Source: Methylococcaceae bacterium (GTDB lineage Bacteria > Pseudomonadota > Gammaproteobacteria > Methylococcales > Methylomonadaceae). Taken from it: a stretch of 10,090 nucleotides of DNA. Location: NCBI GenBank assembly GCA_030699345.1, contig JAUYMX010000589.1:1-10090 (forward strand). The letters run 5' to 3'. The notes below the pieces were generated by a model. That model worked only from the letters and a program-made list of their open reading frames with translations, ran no database searches and was not told the DNA's origin. This document shows positions 7,359 to 10,090 of this stretch, piece by piece. The number at the start of each line of letters is the position of its first letter. Position 1 is the stretch's first letter. Made by a program: the position numbers and the translations under genes.

Positions 7359-7387
7359 ATTATACTGACAGCAAATGCCTGATTATC
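7359..7387 (-). promoter_or_regulatory. Candidate promoter of the ABC transporter gene
   Basis: On the minus strand a perfect TATAAT box (7364-7359) lies 33 bases before the transporter ATG. At 17-base spacing the -35 hexamer is GATAAT (7387-7382), a poor match to TTGACA, so activity might need an activator. The -35 region falls inside an odd palindrome, CTGATTATCAG (7379-7389), which could be an operator. The box lies in the 86-base gap after the ABC1 gene, so the transporter can probably be transcribed independently, though read-through from upstream is possible because I see no terminator in the gap. Confidence 0.45.
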
Positions 7388-7412
7388 AGCGCTTACAGGG
7401 TTGTCGATAATA

Positions 7413-8957
7413 TTATTTCAGCCACACTCGGTAGGTTTTTCTATCGTCTTCAAAAATAAACAGTTGTTGAGGAGTAATACCGCTGCGGCGAAGTGCATCA
7501 ACCACCTGTTTAAGATCGATTTTTCCTGACGCAACAATGCGTTTTAATACGTCCTCAGGAATTAGATGTTCCAAATCTAATACTTCGTCGGCTGGCATAG
7601 TCACCGAAACTCGCGGTTCACCATTTTCGGTGACTGATACACAAAGCATGGTCGCCTGCTGCGCAAAGCTGAGTATGTTAGTTTCCGGAGTATGCGGAAT
7701 TACTGGTAATTGGTAAGCGATGGCTTGTTGAATCGATTTTTCGCCGACCGCTTGTTGCAATAGTTGCCACCATGACAACTTAACATCCAGTTGTTGTAGT
7801 TGCTGAACAAGCCCCTGAAAAGCTCGCAGCAATAAAAAAAGGTCAGCAGGCCCGGCGGATCTAAACCACCAGCGGTAATCGGCCAATAGTTGATTCACTG
7901 CCTGACCAAGCTGCCATTGTGTCGAATCAAATGCGTGGTCCAACAAAAAAGGTCGAAACAATATCTGACAGAGAGCGGGCAAGGAGCCGCTGATTGGCGC
8001 CAGTTTTTTACTATCAAAACCCAGCGCAGCAAAACAATCCAGCGGTGTGACCGGGTGTCTTTCTCGACAGGCGACAATCAATTTAAGCAATGCCAATCGG
8101 CGTTCTTTGGTAATGGCAAGCGTGCAGCCAAAGTCCAACAATGTGACTAGCGGCTGCCCATTTTCATCATGACTATAAAAAAGGTTACCGGGATGCGGAT
8201 CGCCATGCACTTCACCGGCAACAAACAAACTTTTAAATAATGTCATTACCAACGTTTTACCGATAACCCGTCGCTCTTGTTCCGGCCAACTGCAGGCCTT
8301 ATCGATCAACACGCCTTCCGCTCTGGTTTGCACCAATACCCGCTCAGTGCATAAATCCAGATACACCTTAGGAACTTTCAAGCCCGGTACCTGAACAGTC
8401 CGGCCAAAATAATCCTGCCGTTGAGCTTCGGAACGATAATCCAGCTCGCGAAGCATATTGTCGTGCAGGCTTTCTTTATAAGCATCGAGATCAAAACCCC
8501 AACGACTGACGGGGCCGACACCCGGCAATAAGCCCACCAAGCGTAATTCAGCATCAACCGCTTCGGCAATATCTGGATAACGAATTTTTACGGCGACTTT
8601 GTCACCATTTTTAAGCTCGGCAAGATGCACTTGCCCCAAAGAAGCGGCAGCAATGGCAGGTTCAACAGAACGAAAAACGTTTTTAACCGCTTGCCCAAGT
8701 GCCATTTCAAGCTGTGCCCGCATGATTTTTAACGGCAAGGGCTCGATGCCTTCAACAAGCTCCTGAAAGGGCGTCGCGCCATCGTTGCCCGCAAACAATT
8801 GGCCAACTTTCATAGTAATGCCGCGGCCATCGGCAAATAGTCCGGCAAGTGCCCGCCTGGCAAGCAAGCGCTCGGTCTCATTTTGGCTACGTCGAATTTT
8901 ATGGGCTGTCAGCCCGATTCGGAAAAAATGCAGCGCGCGTTTAATTGTCTTAAGCAT
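7413..8957 (-). CDS. ABC1/UbiB-family (AarF) atypical kinase-like protein with C-terminal extension
   Basis: The protein (514 residues from the ATG at 8957; an in-frame GTG at 8963 would add two) has the full ABC1 signature set: KVGQ (50-53), the alanine-rich nucleotide loop AAAS (103-106) followed by LGQVH, the ATP-binding lysine Lys124 in VAVKIRYP, Glu171 in LRELDY, the catalytic loop HGDPHPGN (251-258, Asp253) and the metal-binding DFG (275-277). Family members are ATPases or kinases linked to lipid and quinone metabolism, such as UbiB/COQ8 in ubiquinone biosynthesis. The paired transmembrane helices at the UbiB C-terminus are not apparent. Instead residues 436-514 form a separate segment (VSVTMPADEVLDLEHLIPED, a helix, then a strand ending YRVWLK). 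No ubiquinone genes are adjacent, so a role distinct from UbiB is possible. Neither candidate start has a strong Shine-Dalgarno. The MITE-like element begins 91 bases upstream. Confidence 0.9.
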   Translation of the reverse strand: MLKTIKRALHFFRIGLTAHKIRRSQNETERLLARRALAGLFADGRGITMKVGQLFAGNDGATPFQELVEGIEPLPLKIMRAQLEMALGQAVKNVFRSVEPAIAAASLGQVHLAELKNGDKVAVKIRYPDIAEAVDAELRLVGLLPGVGPVSRWGFDLDAYKESLHDNMLRELDYRSEAQRQDYFGRTVQVPGLKVPKVYLDLCTERVLVQTRAEGVLIDKACSWPEQERRVIGKTLVMTLFKSLFVAGEVHGDPHPGNLFYSHDENGQPLVTLLDFGCTLAITKERRLALLKLIVACRERHPVTPLDCFAALGFDSKKLAPISGSLPALCQILFRPFLLDHAFDSTQWQLGQAVNQLLADYRWWFRSAGPADLFLLLRAFQGLVQQLQQLDVKLSWWQLLQQAVGEKSIQQAIAYQLPVIPHTPETNILSFAQQATMLCVSVTENGEPRVSVTMPADEVLDLEHLIPEDVLKRIVASGKIDLKQVVDALRRSGITPQQLFIFEDDRKTYRVWLK

Positions 8958-9047
8958 TGTCACGTTATTTCAGCCTATATTCTTAATCTTATTGCATGGA
9001 TGACAGTATTCAGGAGCGCCAGCTTTAAAGTACACAAGATAGCGGTA

Positions 9048-9232
9048 TTAAGGGGACCTCTATAAATTGCACTTCGACTGTTCGACAAGCTCACAGCTCA
9101 GTACCCACAGGGCATAAATGCGAACGGTGGTTTATTTTAATCAATAACTTGTCCGTTCGTGCTGAGCCTGTCGAAGCCTGCCCTGAGTGTGGTTGAAGGG
9201 CATGAACGGATAATTTTTAGAGGTTCCCTTAA
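9048..9232. mobile_element. MITE-like element with inverted terminal repeats and internal REP-type sequence
   Basis: Bases 9048-9068 and 9212-9232 are 21-bp inverted repeats with two mismatches; both termini read TTAAGGG inward, followed by ACCTCTA. Between them lie two inverted partial copies of a REP-type sequence: TTCGACAAGCTCA (9081-9093) on the left and, as its complement, TGAGCCTGTCGAA (9163-9175) on the right, 12 of 13 bases alike. GCGAACGG (9120-9127) also faces CCGTTCGT (9153-9160) across an AT-rich centre. There is no coding capacity, so the element would be non-autonomous and moved by a transposase elsewhere. The TTCGACAGGCTCAG-type core is widespread in bacterial intergenic repeats, which supports a repeat family rather than a gene. 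No clear target duplication is visible. Confidence 0.7.
9153..9209. repeat. REP-like hairpin unit inside the MITE-like element
   Basis: CCGTTCGTGC (9153-9162) pairs with GCATGAACGG (9200-9209), 10 bp with one G-U pair, enclosing the REP-type core GCTGAGCCTGTCGAAGC (9161-9177). The motif GGGCAT...GAACGG also occurs as a looser direct copy on the left side (9110-9127). Such units are typical of REP/BIME sequences moved or recognised by TnpA-REP (RAYT) proteins; none is encoded in this window. Confidence 0.55.
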
Positions 9233-9303
9233 GAAGACATTGCCTGACGCGTCTATTGATTGACACAAATTATTTTATAAATCATGTGGTTAGGATTAGC
9301 TTT

Positions 9304-9417
9304 ATGTTTTTACCTATATCAGCTTTTTTATTGTCAGATAAGCACTTGCTAATAGCCGACAAAACCCGCCATATCAGCACGAATAAGCCGTTTGACTTTC
9401 CGCTGACACTGGTTTAG
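9304..9417 (+). CDS. Candidate 37-residue leader peptide or small protein (weak)
   Basis: An ATG at 9304, preceded at 8 bases by AGGA, opens a 37-codon frame (begins MFLPISAFLLSD, ends FPLTLV) whose TAG stop lies across the loop of the downstream terminator. A hydrophobic start of about 10 residues is followed by a polar part (KHLLIADKTRHISTNK). I recognise no family. The ribosome-binding site and the terminator fused to its end make it worth listing, but an open frame this short can occur by chance, and the region could instead make a non-coding RNA. Confidence 0.2.
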   Translation: MFLPISAFLLSDKHLLIADKTRHISTNKPFDFPLTLV

Positions 9418-9436
9418 TGTCAGCGGAAAGTGTTTT
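9395..9436 (+). terminator. Strong intrinsic terminator upstream of the TIGR04073-type gene
   Basis: A perfect 16-bp stem (arms 9395-9410 and 9416-9431, core CTTTCCGCTGACACT) with loop GGTTT is followed on the plus strand by GTTTTT. The minus strand has no T-run after the stem, so it acts in the plus direction. No established plus-strand gene ends here. It must therefore stop a small RNA or leader transcript starting between about 9233 and 9390, or attenuate transcription into the gene at 9501. Confidence 0.85.
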
Positions 9437-9500
9437 TCACCCCTTGCCGTTATTATTAAACTGATGGCGAGGATCAAAATGCAACACAAGGAGTAATACA

Positions 9501-9836
9501 ATGAATAAGAATAAGTTAATTACCGCCTGCGTTTTGTCCGGGGCAATTTTGGCGAGTTTTTCGGTTAATGCGGAAGAAAAAACTTACTTACAGGGTTTTT
9601 CCTCGAAAATTAATCAAGGCTTTTTCAATATTGGCACCGGTTTTATTGAAATACCTAAAAACATTGTCAACATCAGTCACGAGCAAAACATTTTTGTCGG
9701 CTTGACGTGGGGCACTTTGCGGGGCGTGGGCCATGCGGTTAGCCGCACGTTGGTAGGCGGCGCCGAGCTGCTTACGTCACCCATCCCGACTGATGACTAT
9801 ATCACCCCGCCTTATGTGTGGGAGCGCTTTAGCTAA
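9501..9836 (+). CDS. Exosortase system-associated secreted protein, TIGR04073 type
   Basis: The 111-residue product has a signal peptide (MNKNK, a hydrophobic stretch, likely cleavage VNA|EE after residue 24). The mature part matches what I recall of the TIGR04073 family, small secreted proteins found in genomes with exosortase/PEP-CTERM systems: KINQGFFNIGTGFIEIPKNI (36-55), a Gly-rich stretch GLTWGTLRGVGHAVSRTLVGGAE and the ending SPIPTDDYITPPYVW. The molecular role is unknown; it probably acts in the periplasm or at the outer membrane. The ATG has a textbook Shine-Dalgarno (AAGGAG, 7 bases away). The same frame stays open for 28 codons after the TAA, with coding-like sequence, so the gene may be shortened by a nonsense mutation. 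It is probably cotranscribed with the lipoprotein gene at 9944. No clear promoter lies between it and the terminator just upstream. Confidence 0.8.
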   Translation: MNKNKLITACVLSGAILASFSVNAEEKTYLQGFSSKINQGFFNIGTGFIEIPKNIVNISHEQNIFVGLTWGTLRGVGHAVSRTLVGGAELLTSPIPTDDYITPPYVWERFS

Positions 9837-9923
9837 GACACTCGTTATTTTGGTCTGCTTTATCCCGGCTACTGGACGCATTCCGGCCCGCTGGATCATG
9901 GCAAGTATACCCGCCCAGACTAG
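9837..9923 (+). other. In-frame continuation beyond the TIGR04073-type stop codon
   Basis: Directly after the TAA (9834-9836) the same frame runs 28 codons to a TAG at 9921-9923 and encodes a Tyr/Gly/Pro/Trp-rich segment (including FGLLYPGYW and HSGPLDHGKYTRPD) similar in flavour to the preceding YITPPYVWERF. If this is the original C-terminus, the protein would have been 140 residues, and the next gene would start 20 bases after its end, a typical operon spacing. By chance a frame stays open this long roughly a quarter of the time, so this is suggestive only. Confidence 0.35.
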
Positions 9924-9943
9924 TAAATTACGAGGATAACATC

Positions 9944-10090
9944 ATGAAAAAGCAACATATCTATCTACCGCTTGCCGTTTTAGCGCTATCGCTGACTGCT
10001 TGCTCCACACCGAAAAAAGACACTTCCGCGCTCAAGGCGGAAATTGATGCCTCTTATAGCGGTCACTATGGGCAATCAATTCATCACGAA
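9944..10090 (+). CDS. Putative lipoprotein, N-terminal part only
   Basis: My own translation from ATG 9944 gives 49 codons open to the right edge. The N-terminus is a lipoprotein signal peptide: MKKQH, a hydrophobic stretch LPLAVLALSL, and lipobox LTAC with Cys20 as the lipidated residue. Ser21 follows the cysteine, which under the usual +2 rule favours transport to the outer membrane. The mature start is polar (STPKKDTSALKAEIDASYSG) and too short for me to assign a family. GAGG lies 8 bases before the ATG. It follows the TIGR04073-type gene on the same strand, so both probably belong to one envelope-related operon. Confidence 0.8.
   Translation, partial: MKKQHIYLPLAVLALSLTACSTPKKDTSALKAEIDASYSGHYGQSIHHE

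Larger units (their letters stand above)
8964..9500. other. Long intergenic region between the ABC1 gene and the TIGR04073-type gene
   Basis: This 537-base stretch between divergent genes contains no confident protein gene. From left to right it holds: about 84 bases that should include the ABC1 promoter (no clear -10/-35 pair seen), the MITE-like element (9048-9232), an AT-rich block with a perfect TTGACA hexamer at 9260-9265 but no good -10 box at the right distance, a candidate 37-codon ORF (9304-9417), a strong plus-strand terminator (9395-9431), and a short leader with a good Shine-Dalgarno before 9501. Confidence 0.7.

Noticed and set aside
9046..9234. A target-site duplication flanking the MITE-like element
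   Set aside because: Bases outside the inverted repeats (GGTA on the left, GAAG on the right) do not match; TTAA at both tips could be target or element, and the sequence alone cannot decide.
9260..9288. A sigma-70 promoter from the perfect TTGACA at 9260-9265
   Set aside because: At 16-18 base spacing the -10 region reads TCATGT, CATGTG or ATGTGG, all poor; the TATAAA nearby is only 10 bases away, so I do not call it as a promoter feature.

Overview
The window looks like chromosomal DNA of a gammaproteobacterium with moderate GC content. The gene mix would fit a methanotroph of the order Methylococcales: a SmbP-type histidine-rich periplasmic protein, an exosortase-associated small secreted protein, glyoxylate/hydroxypyruvate enzymes and an atypical ABC1 kinase. 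That placement is inferred from gene content and recalled family resemblance; there is no rRNA or other marker gene here. I see no tRNA, rRNA, CRISPR array, phage gene or transposase.

Layout. Bases 1-2629 (minus strand) hold a three-gene overlapping cluster, tartronate semialdehyde reductase > hydroxypyruvate isomerase > hotdog thioesterase, followed by a Uma2-family endonuclease-fold gene cut by the window edge. Bases 2735-3131 (minus) hold a SmbP-like histidine-repeat protein with its own strong intrinsic terminator. Transcribed divergently from it is a complete periplasmic gamma-glutamyltransferase (3330-4991, plus), ending in a hairpin. A small unrecognised protein (5179-5511, plus) converges, with a 21-base gap, on a full-length ABC exporter half-transporter (5533-7326, minus). 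Upstream of the exporter on the same strand is an ABC1/UbiB-family kinase-like protein with an unusual C-terminal extension (7413-8957, minus).

Bases 8958-9500 are the only long stretch without a confident gene. They contain a 185-bp MITE-like element with 21-bp inverted terminal repeats and internal REP-type sequences. After it come a candidate 37-codon leader ORF and a perfect 16-bp intrinsic terminator pointing towards the next gene. The right end (plus strand) carries a TIGR04073-type secreted protein, whose reading frame stays open for 28 codons beyond its stop, and the start of a lipoprotein.

How the genes may work together. The reductase and isomerase both act at the tartronate semialdehyde/hydroxypyruvate node and lead towards glycerate. 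The thioesterase is coupled to them by an 8-base overlap, but its substrate is unknown. The gamma-glutamyltransferase and SmbP-like protein are both predicted to be periplasmic, but they are divergently transcribed and a link is not shown. The last two genes probably form an envelope-protein operon. I found no clear novel defence or mobile system. The most unusual items are the MITE/terminator region, the possible premature stop and the ABC1 C-terminal domain.
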